A stretch of 64,000 nucleotides of DNA from Prorocentrum cordatum. Lineage: Eukaryota; Sar; Dinophyceae; Prorocentrales; Prorocentraceae. The translations under genes and the position numbers were made by a program. Shown one piece after another: positions 50,963 through 62,013 of this stretch (position 1 is the stretch's first letter; the number at the start of each line of letters is the position of its first letter). Under the pieces are notes generated by a model. The model made no database searches, was not told the origin of the DNA, and saw only the letters and a program-made list of their open reading frames with translations. The stretch is from NCBI GenBank assembly GCA_963575745.1, contig CAUYUJ010001448.1, positions 188,001-252,000 on the forward strand, given 5' to 3'.

Positions 50963-53900
50963 CTGAGCTACACGCAACAATCACCCCAGGCAAAGGTGCC
51001 CCTTGGTGCGCGGCGTTCAGGGTTCGGGGGCCAGGGGGGCCGTGGGGCGAGGGCCAAACTCAAGCGCGCACGGCAATGCTGGGGATGACCCCCGCTGGCT
51101 TTCCGGCCATGATTTGGGCCTCTGGCGGCCGCACGGGAATACCCGCCCAACCACAGAACCCTTTCGAAGAGGCACACATGCTGAAAAGCACCCTGAGGCC
51201 GGACAACCTGCGGAAACCGACGAAAATGCCCCATGGGCCCTGGCCAAAAATCCGTCCGAGCGAAAGGTCACTGTTCCCAGACCTCCGACGTTAACTTTTT
51301 TCACAACGTCGACCCCCAGAGGTTTAGACCACTTCCCCCAGACGAGCGTTGCATTCTGAGTTCATTTGTTGACGGTCCTGGGGCCCAGTAGGGGCCCCTC
51401 GAGGCCGAAAAAGGCCAGACACCGTCCTTCCTGACTCGCGACGCGAAAATGTCACTCTTCCGCGCAGCAGAGCGCCGAATGGCGTTCATGATCTCCGCCC
51501 GGGTGCGCTGCGAGCAACTCCGCGTGCAGCCGGCCCCGCTCCCGTGGAAGACCGGCGCTGTCCTCGTGGGGCCAGATGGCAAAGGTCCCCGCGGAGCCGT
51601 TGGGACCAAGGGGCGCCTGGTGCAGAGGCGGCTGCTGCCGCCCTGGCGGCCGCGCTGACCTTAGCCCGGCGGCGCGCCGGGGGGAAGGCAGCGGGCCTTC
51701 TCAGAAAGCTCAGAAGTCATCCTGCCGAGAAACTGTCGAAGCTTTCTACGAAATCACAGAGGGCTTCTCAGGAAGCCGAAGGGCCTCTCAGAAGCCCCGT
51801 GGCCTTCTGAGAAGGCCTGCCACCTCCCACTTACCCGTGGCGCGCCGCCGTTTAGCGGGCGAGGAAACTTGGCCACCTAACTTCGCGTACCCCGCCCCGC
51901 CATGCGCGACGAGCGACGATCTTCGCGCCCTCGCGCCGCCCCCTTCGAGAAAGCCAGACCGCGACGCCCGAAGTACGATAACCTTCGCGCCGCCAGTGAC
52001 CTAGCGAACGTCATGAGGAAAATCCTGGAGACCTCGCGCGGCAACTGAACACCAACTTACGTCGGATTCACGTCGCCTTTGCGTCGGGCCATCGCCGCGT
52101 CAACGTCGTCCCATGTCTTCCGGGGCGGACATGTGGACTGGATGATGCAACCATTTCGTGCCTCGCGAAACCTCCCTCATTTCCCTCATGACAGGAAACG
52201 GTCTCAAATCATATTTCCCGCCATCGGAGACGCCTGAACAGGATGCGGCGGGGAAGGCGGTACAGCGGGATTTAGACTTGTCAATCAATCACCCTGGGAC
52301 ATGCGTCCCAAATGGCGGAAACTTTCATGCTGTGTACCGTTATCCGTCCGCTGGTGACCTGCCCGCCGAGGTGGGCGGCAGCCCACCGATGAGGAGCAGG
52401 AGTAGCAACAACACGCTCGGGACGCCCCCCGCGCGGTGGCATGACATGCGCTGGAGCGCCGTCCAGCAGCGCTCCGGGGCCACCCAGGGGCTGAGTGTAG
52501 TTCGTCGGAGACAATATCTACGTTGGTGGGGATCTTAGAGCTGCCGACTCGAGCCCGTGCGGCCTGACAAGAAGCGTAGACGGCGCTTACAGTGTGCCAG
52601 TTGCGATGGATGGCAACATGTCAATCATCGCGGTGTTGATGGGATGGTTGATTGGCAAATAAACAACCCCACCCCTTTGGGAACGGACCTAATTCAAGAG
52701 GCCCAACACATTAGGGATAAGGATCTTTCCAGCCAGCAGATGTACCAAAACAAAACACCAATATGGTTTTCCCCTCATGCAAAGACGGAGACCTAAGTTA
52801 GGCTACGTCTTCATTGCGTTACTGGGTGTCTTTTTGATTATCCATGAATGGTGGCTGCTGTTGTACCGAAGCGAGCGGGAGCGCAAGCATCTGGCAGTCG
52901 TTCCACGCGGGGGAGCACTACGCGAGACAAACGTAGCCGCCTGCAGAGAACGAAATAAATAAACATCGATGCGAATGGACCCTGACATCGAACTTATGAA
53001 CGCCACGGGTGAAGGAGACGAAGAGGAGGATCGGGGCAGCCGAGAGAACTGGATAGCAATAACAGACTTAGCGAACCAACTGGATGCAACTGGTTTTCGC
53101 GGCGCCTCCAAGCACCAGAGGCGGCCATGGATCGAGGAGAAGGCCTGGCGGCGGAGCCGAAAGCAGTTGCACGCAGCAGACCCGGCTTGCTCGTCACAGG
53201 GCTCTCGAATAGCAATTCGGGCCCCCAGCGGCCTGTCAAGACGATTCGGGCACCTTTTTCTTATCCTTCCTCGGAGACCCCGAAGCATCATGTAACATCA
53301 GGGGCAAGCTGGGTAGCGCGAGTACTACTTCCGCCACCAGCTAACCGAGCGCCCGAGGCTGCAACTGCTCCGTCGCGCGCACGAGCGCTCGCCGCGAAAA
53401 AGGCGTGGGCAGAGCAGACGGATGACTAGGAAGAAAACGAATTCGAGGAGGACGAGGAGACGGAGGAGGGGGGAGGAAGGGGCGAGAGAAAGGGGGACCG
53501 ATGGGAGGTTAGGGGGAGAAGCGGAATGAAAACAACATTGCAGCTGGACGCACATGACTCCGGCGCGTGGAGCGTGGACCCCGAAACAGTGACACTCTGC
53601 GATCAATGGGATGCAATCCTTAAGGGGCAAACTGGTGGGATACAGTGCGGAGTGAGACCTCATGGGGTCGTAACGCCGCGCACCGCCAGACAGACAGAAC
53701 AACGCTTCAATGCAAGCACTGCTCAGAAAACACAAATAATTCAAAATTCACAGCGAGGCCTAGAAAACTGCGCACACTTTCCAGCAAAGTGGTTTCCCAG
53801 CGCTGCGCCAGCCATGCCAGCGTAGTGTTTTGCAAGTGCGACAGAGTGGTATGAAACTGAACCAGCTTCGTGGAGGTTTCTGACCAAACGACGCCAAGGC

Positions 53901-54240
53901 TGGGAAAAAAAACGAATATCGATTACCATTGCCGCGGAGCCCACTCTGAACCCACCCTCGCCACCGGGTCCCTCCACTATGCGCCCTGCGTGCGAACCCT
54001 GGCGGCCTGGCGCGTGTGCCCAAAGGGTCGCCGGGCTCTCGAAAAAGCATTATCCGCACACTCGGCTCAAGTTGAACGAAAACGGCAACCAATGCCCGTA
54101 ACATGATAATATTATGGTCCTGACTTGCGACCAGGACGCGGTATTGAGGAGGCAGCGATGCCCGCATAGCGGTGCAGGTGGAGGCCTTTTAATGGGCAGC
54201 GGGTAACTAGACAAGCGCGCCCCACTGCTCGCAAAAGAAT
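50963..54240. other. Gene-free region
   Basis: No exon of the exchanger or of another gene could be supported. Short plus-strand frames (52158-52538, 52557-52796, 52969-53295) have no recognisable domain. A cluster of hairpin-like repeats lies at 51690-51815. Confidence 0.45.
51690..51815. repeat. Cluster of GGCCTTCTCAGAAGCC-type palindromic units
   Basis: GGGCCTTCTCAGAA (51697), GGGCTTCTCAGGAAGCC (51761), GGGCCTCTCAGAAGCCCC (51780) and GGCCTTCTGAGAAGGCC (51800) are variants of one imperfect palindrome within 125 bp. Confidence 0.7.
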
Positions 54241-54310
54241 TGCTAACAGATGGCCTGGATCCCACCCCGCCGTGCGCCGCGCCACCGCCGCGGCGTGGCG
54301 GTAAAAGGCC

Positions 54311-54934
54311 TCACGGTGTGACGCCCGCTGCCGGGGCGCCCTCCGCAACTCCGCGCGGCGGGGCGGGCCGCCGCCGACCGCCGGGCGCCGGCGGCCCCGC
54401 GGGCGCGACGGGCCCCAGGGCCAGAGGCGCGAAGCCCTGCTCCACCACGGAGCGGACGTCGTCGGCCTCCATCCTCTGAGTGGGGTCGACCACCAGCATC
54501 CCGGTGAGCATCGCGCTGCAGGTGGGCAGCAGTGAGCGGAGCTCTGGGCGGCAACTCTTCTCCAGCATGTTGGCAACCGTGGCGGGCATCTGGAAGAAGG
54601 TCTGGATGCACTCGGTGAACGTTGTGCTTTCGCCCTCTGGCCGCACCTCTGGTTCTGCGTCCTTGATCGCGAGCTCCACCACGCGCGCCCCGCAGAATGC
54701 CTCCGCGAGCACGACGCCCAGGCTCCAGATGTCCGCTGGGCAGGGGTCGTAGGCGGGACCATCTCGGAGCACCTCTGGGGCGGCGAAAGGCACGTTGCCG
54801 CAGGGGCTCTGGCGCATCTTGCCGTCGTCCTGGATGAAGACGGAGAGGTCGAAGCCGGCCAGCTTGATGGTGATGGTCTCGGGCGTCTCATTCACGATGA
54901 TATGTTCTGGCTTGATGTGTGTGAACTGGTTCAT
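54311..54934 (-). CDS. Protein kinase C-lobe, predicted pseudokinase, partial
   Basis: The frame from 54934 to a stop at 54311 covers kinase subdomains VIb-XI: THIKPEHIIVNE (catalytic loop), IKLAGFDLSVFI (magnesium loop), CGNVPFAAPEVLRDG (Ala-Pro-Glu of the P+1 region) and CPADIWSLGVVLAEAF (Asp-x-Trp-Ser-x-Gly). MLVVDPTQRMEADDV gives the conserved Arg near the end. The Asp of His-Arg-Asp is replaced by His, and Asp-Phe-Gly reads Gly-Phe-Asp, so phosphotransfer is unlikely as the gene stands. The N-lobe must be in exons to the right and was not found. The C-terminal 35 residues are Pro/Gly/Ala-rich. The ATG at 54934 is probably internal to an exon. Confidence 0.7.
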   Translation of the reverse strand: MNQFTHIKPEHIIVNETPETITIKLAGFDLSVFIQDDGKMRQSPCGNVPFAAPEVLRDGPAYDPCPADIWSLGVVLAEAFCGARVVELAIKDAEPEVRPEGESTTFTECIQTFFQMPATVANMLEKSCRPELRSLLPTCSAMLTGMLVVDPTQRMEADDVRSVVEQGFAPLALGPVAPAGPPAPGGRRRPAPPRGVAEGAPAAGVTP

Positions 54935-54976
54935 GGTGCGGTAACCGAACTCTGAATTACCGTGCCCAACTCAAGT

Positions 54977-56362
54977 TCACGTGCTCACTGAGGCCTCGGG
55001 TAACTTGTCGTATTTTTCTTGATTGAGATAGTAGCGTTCATCACCTCCATGTCGTTCTTCTTCTGTCACAATGCCCGTGCACGCAGTGCCAGCAAAGCGT
55101 CTGATCTTCTTACTGTCCATTCCCTGGCAATGAAAGTGACACAAGGGACGTCGACAGGCAAATCTCATGGTGAAATTCCGCTGCGTGTCAAAAAAGAGAT
55201 GATGCCGTATTTGATTGTCCTTGTCGCCCACGTTGTACTCCTCAATGAACTTGGCGTGCGTACTATATCTGAGTGTTGAGAGCTTTTGCCACTCTCCCAG
55301 CGTCGCTTCTCCCAACTCCCATCGCCCTGGGCACGCTTTCAGTGCGTGGCTCCACGCGACGATTTGTTATCCTTCTGCTCTTCGCAAGTCAATGTCTCTT
55401 CCGCATCTTTCACATCTCAAGACGGTGGCCAGCGAATTGTCAAACGGGTTCGGGAAGTAGTGCATGGTCTCGTCGCCCTTCGCCGTGATGTTGTGGTATA
55501 GCCGCTTTTCTTCTTTCCTCCGATGAAAACTTGTCTTGAGACTCTTGAGGGGCTTCCTGTCATCGTCGGTCAGCACATCCGTAAAAGCAGCTTTCAACGT
55601 GTTGTGATTCGGTCTTATTCGTGGACGTTCTTTGGTTTGCAGCACTCCGTCCTTCCTCTGACCTCTACTGTGTGGTGTCTGCTTGCCTCGCACTCGTCGA
55701 GACCGATGTACTTGAGGATTTCCTTGCCAAGCTGGCTGGACACTGTGTGCTGGTAAATACTGCAACGACCATGGCTGAGGAGCTTCCAGCGCCAAACCCA
55801 CCGTGGCAATATTGAAGAGAAGTGAGTTGGTCGCTTCTGGCATAATCATGCGGAGTCGACCTTGGATACCTGTGGACAGCTTGAGGCTCAGCGGGAAGAG
55901 ATGCCGACATTTTTTCAGGGGTGGGATAATTACCTGTCCCTCCCTCTGCTTTTTGTCATATGTCGTGACCTCGGTTATCTTCACTCCGAACTTTCTGAAC
56001 AAATTATTGGACGCTGCGATGAACATCTTAGCCTGGGTCCCTATCGAATTCCCCGAGGTTCCTGATCGTAGTGCCATATGCTCGCCCGTTGCATAGACAA
56101 AGTCGATCAGGGCCACGATCGAAGAAGTGGTGTAGGCTGCCGCGCTCTCGAATCTCTCAGGCGCAGCTGGCGGGTTGGGATCGATGTACGTATTCTGCCA
56201 ATACCACAAGATCGCCTCTGCATTGCTCAACTTGTATATCCAGTCTACTTTGGTGAATCTCAAATATGTTAGCTTCTTCCCTTGGAGGTGCGGTTGGCCT
56301 GGGTGGACCTCCCTCGGCTCCCACCAGAAGTTGGGGAAAACCTGCTCTTTTTTCCCAACCAT
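54977..56362 (-). pseudogene. Unrecognised Cys-containing protein with in-frame TAA
   Basis: One minus-strand frame runs from 56362 to 54977, broken only by a TAA at 55369-55367. The first part (FTKVDWIYKLSNAEAILWYW, MALRSGTSGNSIGTQAKMFI, KCRHLFPLSLKLSTGIQGRL) ends with LRCERCGRDIDLRRAEG just before the stop. After it come TLSTLRYSTHAKFIEEYNVG, RRPLCHFHCQGMDSKKIRRF and GTACTGIVTEEERHGG. Cys/His pairs suggest a metal-binding module. Near 55.62-55.75 kb another frame (SSQLGKEILKYIGLDECEAS) looks more natural than the main one, hinting at two compensating indels. Probably a relic of a repeated or transposable gene family; function unknown. Confidence 0.5.
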
Positions 56363-56458
56363 CCTGTGGTGTTGGGTCCTCGTTTTGAAGAGACGGTGCC
56401 CCGCGTTCCTCCTCCTCCCGCTGCCCCCTCCCCCCTCCTCCCATTATCCTCACCATCC

Positions 56459-56524
56459 TCATCATGCTCATCATCATGAGTATCGTCATCATCATCATCC
56501 ACATCGTGGTTGTCGGTCATCATC

Positions 56525-56572
<48 letters not shown>
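56459..56572. repeat. (ATC)n triplet array
   Basis: CATCATCATC with GTC, ACC and CAC interruptions, ending directly at the first 89-bp unit. Confidence 0.95.
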
Positions 56573-57362
56573 GGCACACCCCTCACACGCTTCGTGGCCC
56601 CATCGGGAGCTCCACCGAAGGCCCAAATTGCTGCGTCCGCATGCCGCCGCCACCCAATTTTGGCACACCCCTCACACGTTTCGTGGCCCCATAGGGAGCT
56701 CCACCGAAGGCCCAAATGGCTGCGTCCGCATGCCGCCGCCGCCCCATTTTGGCACACCCCTCACACGCTTCGTGGCCCCATAGGGAGCTCCATCTCAGGC
56801 CCAAATGGCTGCGTCCGCATGCCGCCGCCACCCAATTTTGGCACACCCCTCACACGCTTCGTTGCCCCATCGGGAGCTCCATCTAAGGCCCAAATGGCTG
56901 CGTTCGCATGCCGCCGCCGCCCCATGTTTGGCACACCCCTTACACGCTTCGTGGCCCCATGGGGAGCTCCATCTAAGGCCCAAATGGCTGCGTCCGCATG
57001 CCGCCGCCACCATTTTTGGCACACCCCTTGCACGTTTCGTGGCCCCATGGGGAGCTCCACCGAAGGCCCAAATGGCTGCGTCCGCATGCCGCCGCCACTC
57101 AATTTTGGTACACCCCTCACACGCTTCGTGGCCCCATAGGGAGATCCATATAAGGCCCAAATCGCTGCGTTCGCATGCCGCCGCCGCCCCATTTTGGCAC
57201 ACCCCTCACACGTTGCGTGGCCCCACAGGGAGCTCCACCGAAGGCCCAAATGGCTGCGTTCGCATGCCGCCGCCACCCCATTTCGGCACACCCCTCACGC
57301 GCTTCGTGGCCCCATAGGGAGCTCCACCGAAGGCCCCAGTGGCAGACCTCGCATGCCGCCCG
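56573..57362. repeat. 89-bp tandem array, nine units
   Basis: Units start at 56573, 56662, 56751, 56840, 56930, 57018, 57107, 57196 and 57285 (88-90 bp). Each has GGCACACCCCTCACACGCTT, CGTGGCCCCATAGGGAGCTC, AAGGCCCAAATGGCTGCG and GCATGCCGCCGCC. Since 89 is not a multiple of three it is not coding. The last unit passes directly into the exon at 57345. Confidence 0.95.
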
Positions 57363-57958
57363 CCACGACGACAGCCCCACGGGGGACCTCACGGGCCCGC
57401 TGGTGTTCATCGAGCCCCGCACGTCGGAGCCGTTCACCTTCCGCGCCTCCAAGGTCACCCGGACGGGCTTCCCGTTTTCACACGGCAGGGTCATCACCAC
57501 GGTGGCGTGCCAGGGGCGCACCACGCGGGAAGGCGGCGGGGCGGGGGAACGGCGCCACCGGGCAGTCTGCGGCCGAACCCTTCGAACGCGAGCGGTCCGC
57601 AGCCGGACCTTCTCGGTCCCGTGGACTCTCGCCCTGGGCCGTCGGCTGTCTTGCGCGCCGCTCCCTCGACCGACGCCGCCCAGGCGTGATCCTGGACTGC
57701 GGCCGCCACGAGGTCGGGAACGGCAAGAAGGAGGACGACGACTGGTGGCTGGAGCTCTACGTGCTGCTCTCGCGCGCCACGCGCCACGAGGATCTCCTGC
57801 TCATGCGGGCGCCGCTCATCGAGTTCTTCCTGGCAGGGCCGCCGGAGGGCTTGCGGAAGCAGCTGGGGCAGTTTGCTGCGCGCACGAAGCGGTGCAGGAG
57901 GGAGGCGACGGCCCTCGCCAGAGAGCTGGGCTTCAGCGAGTTCATCCGCGAGGCCTGA
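57345..57958 (+). CDS. C-terminal fragment of an SF1-type (PIF1/RecD-like) helicase
   Basis: Plus-strand exons about 57345-57532 and 57684-57958 are joined by a 151-nt GC-AG intron with AGGCG at both ends; splicing restores TTREGVILDC. GFPFSHGRVITTVACQGRT resembles the PIF1/RecD 2B region and motif V (H-x-x-Q-G-x-T). WWLELYVLLSRATRHEDLLL resembles motif VI (YVALSRA), where the Arg finger is kept. The remaining residues are helical and end GFSEFIREA. The upstream ATPase core (Walker A/B) is not in the window, and the 89-bp array lies where an upstream intron would be. It may belong to a host gene or to a helicase-bearing transposon. Confidence 0.55.
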
Positions 57959-58655
57959 CCTGGGGAGCGGCCCCGCACGAGCCAGCGGCGCGCGCTGGTT
58001 GTCGCTGACGCTTGGATGACCCCAGCTCGTCGTCGGGATTTCTCGCCAGAGGATGGCCGGCGCCTGTCGGGGGATTTCACCCAGATCGCGCCATTTTCGC
58101 ACGCCTCGCCACGCAGTACGGGGGCGCTGCCCGTTGACTCAGAGTCGCAGTGGACAACCCCCGCGCGTCGATGGGATTCCCTCGGGATGACCAGACCGCG
58201 TCGGCGAGGACTTCCCAGGCACTTTCGCGCGGCGCCGCCTGCGCGCTGCATTCTGCGCGGCTGGCTGTCGGTCTGGAGGCAAAAACGTCTCCCCTCGTCT
58301 CTCGCTCCTCCTGCTTCCCATCGCTTCTTGACCGCGCGCTTCCCCGTCTCGTTTCTGCCGCTGCTGACCTGCCTTCGACATCTACACGGCGTCTCCGTCA
58401 CCTCTTCCTGCGTGCCCAGTAACAGGTCTCATGATGCGATGATGATACTGATGTGGTGGCTCGCCCCAGTGAGCTCTCCTCCGCCCGCCACCTCCTGCCC
58501 GCGCTGCCCTGTGCCTCGTCCATGCAGTGGCGCGGTGCCAGGAGAAGAGGGGCCTAGTTTGCGTGCCCCCTCCTTCGTCTCATATCCGTGCGGTACTCGC
58601 AGCTGCATATGGTTGGGTCCTTCGCCAGGCGAATTGCCCGTGTACCTGCTGTGCT
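57959..58655. other. Gene-free spacer
   Basis: Between the helicase fragment (plus) and the 3' end of the LINE (minus), so both genes converge here. No domain, poly-A tail or terminator recognised. Confidence 0.5.
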
Positions 58656-60530
58656 TTATGCCGTCCCCGCCGATGGCAGGACTGAGGTCACTGTGCGTAC
58701 TTGCTTTTCTCCTGGGTCTCGAGCTCCTGGACCTGGTTGAGATGGCCCTGGGGTTCGCGGTGTAGGTGTCGTAGAGCTCCTAGTACCTGGCCTGGTAGGT
58801 GATGGTGTCGCCATAGGCCCTGGTTCACTCTGTCCTGGTAGCCCTCCCCCTCGTCGTGTTCCCCGAAGCCGTCGCCGAACTGGTGCAGTGTGGGGTTCTG
58901 GTGGTAGTGATATCGGTATTGGAGAATGTGGTAAATTCGACTGCTGCTCCGTGTCCTCGCCCATTCCTCCTCCATAACCGAAAACGTCGGGCTCCTCCTC
59001 ATACATGGCCTCTTCCGCGTACCTATCCTCCTCATACTGGTGAAGGGCTTGCTCGCTTAGTTCGGCTTGCTGTTGAAGATACCCCTGTATGTGTGCTCCT
59101 CGATTGCCTTTCCCGAAGAGTTTAAAACCTGCTGCTGTTCGATATTGTATCACATCCAATAACATGCTTTGTATGTCTTGAGCCAGCTTCACCCTCTTTT
59201 TGTATATTTCAAAGATCTGCTCGTCTATCGCGTTCCTGAGAGCTGCCTGTACCGCGCGCTTATCGGCTTGTTCGTTGTGTAGTCTCGCCTGTCTGCCAGC
59301 AGATAATTCATTTTCGATCATGTCCTTTGTTTGGTGACTCCGAACTTTGCGGACCTTGAAGTTTTCCTCGCCTTTCATTCGAATGGCAATCTGTATTCTT
59401 CTCCACAAGTCTCGATGTGATTTGAATGTGGTGTTCCTTCTCTGAATGATGGCGCGCAGGCCGCGACAGACGTAGTCGGAGTCGACAACATACACCTGGC
59501 GGGCCCAAGCCCATGCTGCCCAGCGCAAGGCCGCGCGGACCTCCGACCTCTGGGCAGTCTGAACCGAGCCTCGCAGGGTGTCCGTGGCGTTGTGTGAATG
59601 CCCCTCCCCATAAAAGAGGCCCCATCCAGCACGTCTTAGCCGCGTATCTGTTTGCCCTGAAGGAGCAGCCCCATCACCAGCCACCACGGGGTATCCCTCC
59701 GAATATACGCTCATCTCGTCCCCCTCGTCTAGTTGAGGAGGTGGAGGGTCCGGGTCTTCTTGTACTCCCAGTGCAATTTCCGCAAACTTGTTGTCTAACT
59801 CACCATCATCCGCAATGATGCCTGTCAGACGTGTGAAAAGAGGGGCAGCGTTGATCTCATCCCCCGTGTATTTTTCAAACAGCCATCGTCTCGCAGGTGC
59901 ATGATGTTCGCACTCCCAGAGGGCATGCTGCACTGTCTCATTGAGTGGCTTGCGGCAGGAAGGGCAATCGGCGTTCTCAAGATATCGAGGCACCAACTTG
60001 TCAGATGTTATCAGACCTGCCGACCAGAGAAGTCGACATGCTGCTCGTCGTGCAAAGGACCACTTGAATGGTGATAAAGCTGCACCACCAGGGGTATCCT
60101 GTGCATCATGACGTTTGACGTTGCTACGACGTTGGCGGTATTGCTGCACCGTGGCTTCGTAGTCGATTCCAACTTCCGTCCCAAAGTACTCGATACGTGG
60201 GTGACGGTCTCGATGTGTGTGGATGTGAAAACCTGTTTTCCAGACGACTTTTCTGAGGTCAGCTCTCAAGATGTGTCGAAAAAGTAAATCATCTGACTCC
60301 AGAAGGTGGATATTTCCCCCAGTCGGCCGAGTGACCACAAAGTCTGCATCTAGACTCCACTTGAGCTCGTGTAAGATAATGAGAAAGATCTTTACTGGCC
60401 CGTGCATATCATCCATGTGAGGTGGTTCTTTGAGGTACTCACGGATAATAATTTTGAAAGCTGCCAAGATGTGTGAACGCTTCTGGAGCAAGCGCCGCAC
60501 CACCACCAGTGCCCAGTATCTAGATGCCAT
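58656..60530 (-). pseudogene. LINE ORF2 C-terminal part: zinc knuckle and RNase H
   Basis: After a helical stretch the frame shows CPSCRKPLNETVQHALWEC (C-x2-C...H...C knuckle at about 59.95 kb) and an RNase H domain at about 59.69-59.26 kb: VVAGDGAAPSG (first Asp), QRSEVRAALRWAAWA (Glu), YVVDSDYVCRGL (Asp) and LHNEQADKRA (last Asp). All four acidic residues are present. The tail is Pro/Thr/Ser/Gly-rich and stops at 58656. The frame continues upstream through a single TAG at 60533-60531 to about 60.93 kb. Confidence 0.7.
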
Positions 60531-62013
60531 CTACGGATCTATGAAATGCCCGTGGGCCGCCAGTGTGAAAGTTGTGATTCGCGTTCGGTACATCGTCTTT
60601 CCTGCCAGCATCACCCGATGCACCCGAGCCGCCATGTGTTGCAGGGTAGTGGAGTTATACAGATGCTGATCGCAACCGTAGAACCCCGTGGGTGAAGCGT
60701 GCAAAGTTAGGCGCCGCTCGCGGAAATCGAACGACTGGGGTCCTCGATCGATTCGTGTCAGAACGTCCGTGTGTTTGTCGACCCGACGGCTGGCTAACCT
60801 ATTCCTTGGTTTCAGCGAAGCTGCGGTTCCGTCTGGGAGAAGACCCCCGACAAGAATAACCGCCCGTGAACATTTCAGCGGGCTATTGCTAAAAGCCTTT
60901 TCCACTGCTGATCGAAGTTGAGAGAGAGGTGCTCGCCAAAGCCTTGGTTTTGCTTTTGTTGAGCCTGCAGCCTGTGCATTTGCCGAACTCCTCGCACTCA
61001 GCCAGGGCCAGCTTTCCATTGTCAAGAACTTCATCTATGTCAAATCCTCGCACGTTAATTGATGAGTCATCGACGAACCCAGCGGTGCTGCATCTGGTCT
61101 TCTCCGCAATGGATCTCGACCATACTGCCATCAGCGCTGAGGACACCTGTATGCTATAATTCGGTCCTTGGGCATACCCTCCCGCACGTGTACGCGAGGT
61201 CTGCTCCACGGCCCTAACTTGAAACGATACCTGGCCGTGTCTTGCAGGCGCGCCTCCGCAGCAACATATCAGCGAGCATACACTGTGGTATCTTGATGGT
61301 CCATATGAGCTTCCAGTAGGCGGCCTCCGATAGATCTATGGATTTGGTAGAAGAATTCCCCCCGATCTATGCTCAACGTCAGCGAGTGATGTCCCGGGAG
61401 CCTGGCCAACTCGGTCTCGACAGAGTGACTCATCGAGACCTCTTGAGCTTCGTGACCTGCACGGGCTCCATGCATAGATGTTGGTAACCAGGATTCCCTC
61501 CAGCTCTCAGTATTTCGCCATCTTGCTTTCTCCCAACAGGTTATGAGAGGCGTGTAGTTATTGATGATCATTGTCTTGGCTGCATCAGGAAGAAGGGAAT
61601 CTTCTTCTCCGTTGTCATCTGCGTCGGGGATGTCGGTCTTGCGCAAAGCGCTGGCATATACTTCCAACAGAGAATCTGGCCAATCCCCTTCCAGCTTCGA
61701 TGTACCGAAAGACATCGCAAAAGAGAGCCGTGATCCGTTTGGGTAGTGCTTTGAGCTCATGCACTCGAAATCCGCAGCCAGCCACTGCTCGTGATGAGTT
61801 CAATTATTGAATAGCTTCGTGGTAATCGTCAGGATCGAATTCTGCTAATTTGCACGGCTTCTCTTGAATGAGATGATGGTACTTGGCATGGAACTTGTCC
61901 CACGTGATGGACGGGTCGCTCTTATTGAAAATCGGGTCCCACGTCTTCCGTAGTTCATTCAGTACATCATCAGGTCTGATGGCATAATGCTTTCCGTGAT
62001 TGGAAATCGTGTT
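60531..62013 (-). pseudogene. LINE ORF2 reverse transcriptase
   Basis: Pieces in order: RPDDVLNELRKTWDPIFNKS and CGFRVHELKALPKRITALFC (RT N-terminal blocks, about 61.98-61.72 kb); after a frameshift near 61.69 kb DWPDSLLEVYASALRKTDIP; HSLTLSIDRGEFFYQIHRS (motif A, about 61.38 kb); SSALMAVWSRSI (after motif B); TAGFVDDSSINVRG (motif C, Asp-Asp at about 61.07 kb); and GCRLNKSKTKALAST (motif D). A shift in a CT run near 60.93 kb leads into LRSAVEKAFSNSPLK. The catalytic Asp residues survive although the frame does not. Confidence 0.65.

Noticed and set aside
52158-53295. Three short plus-strand frames (126, 79 and 108 codons) as genes
   Set aside because: No domain, no splice-consistent neighbours and unremarkable composition; length is within chance for this region.
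56573-57362. 89-bp array as a CRISPR array
   Set aside because: Units are adjacent with no variable spacers, there are no cas genes, and the context is eukaryotic.
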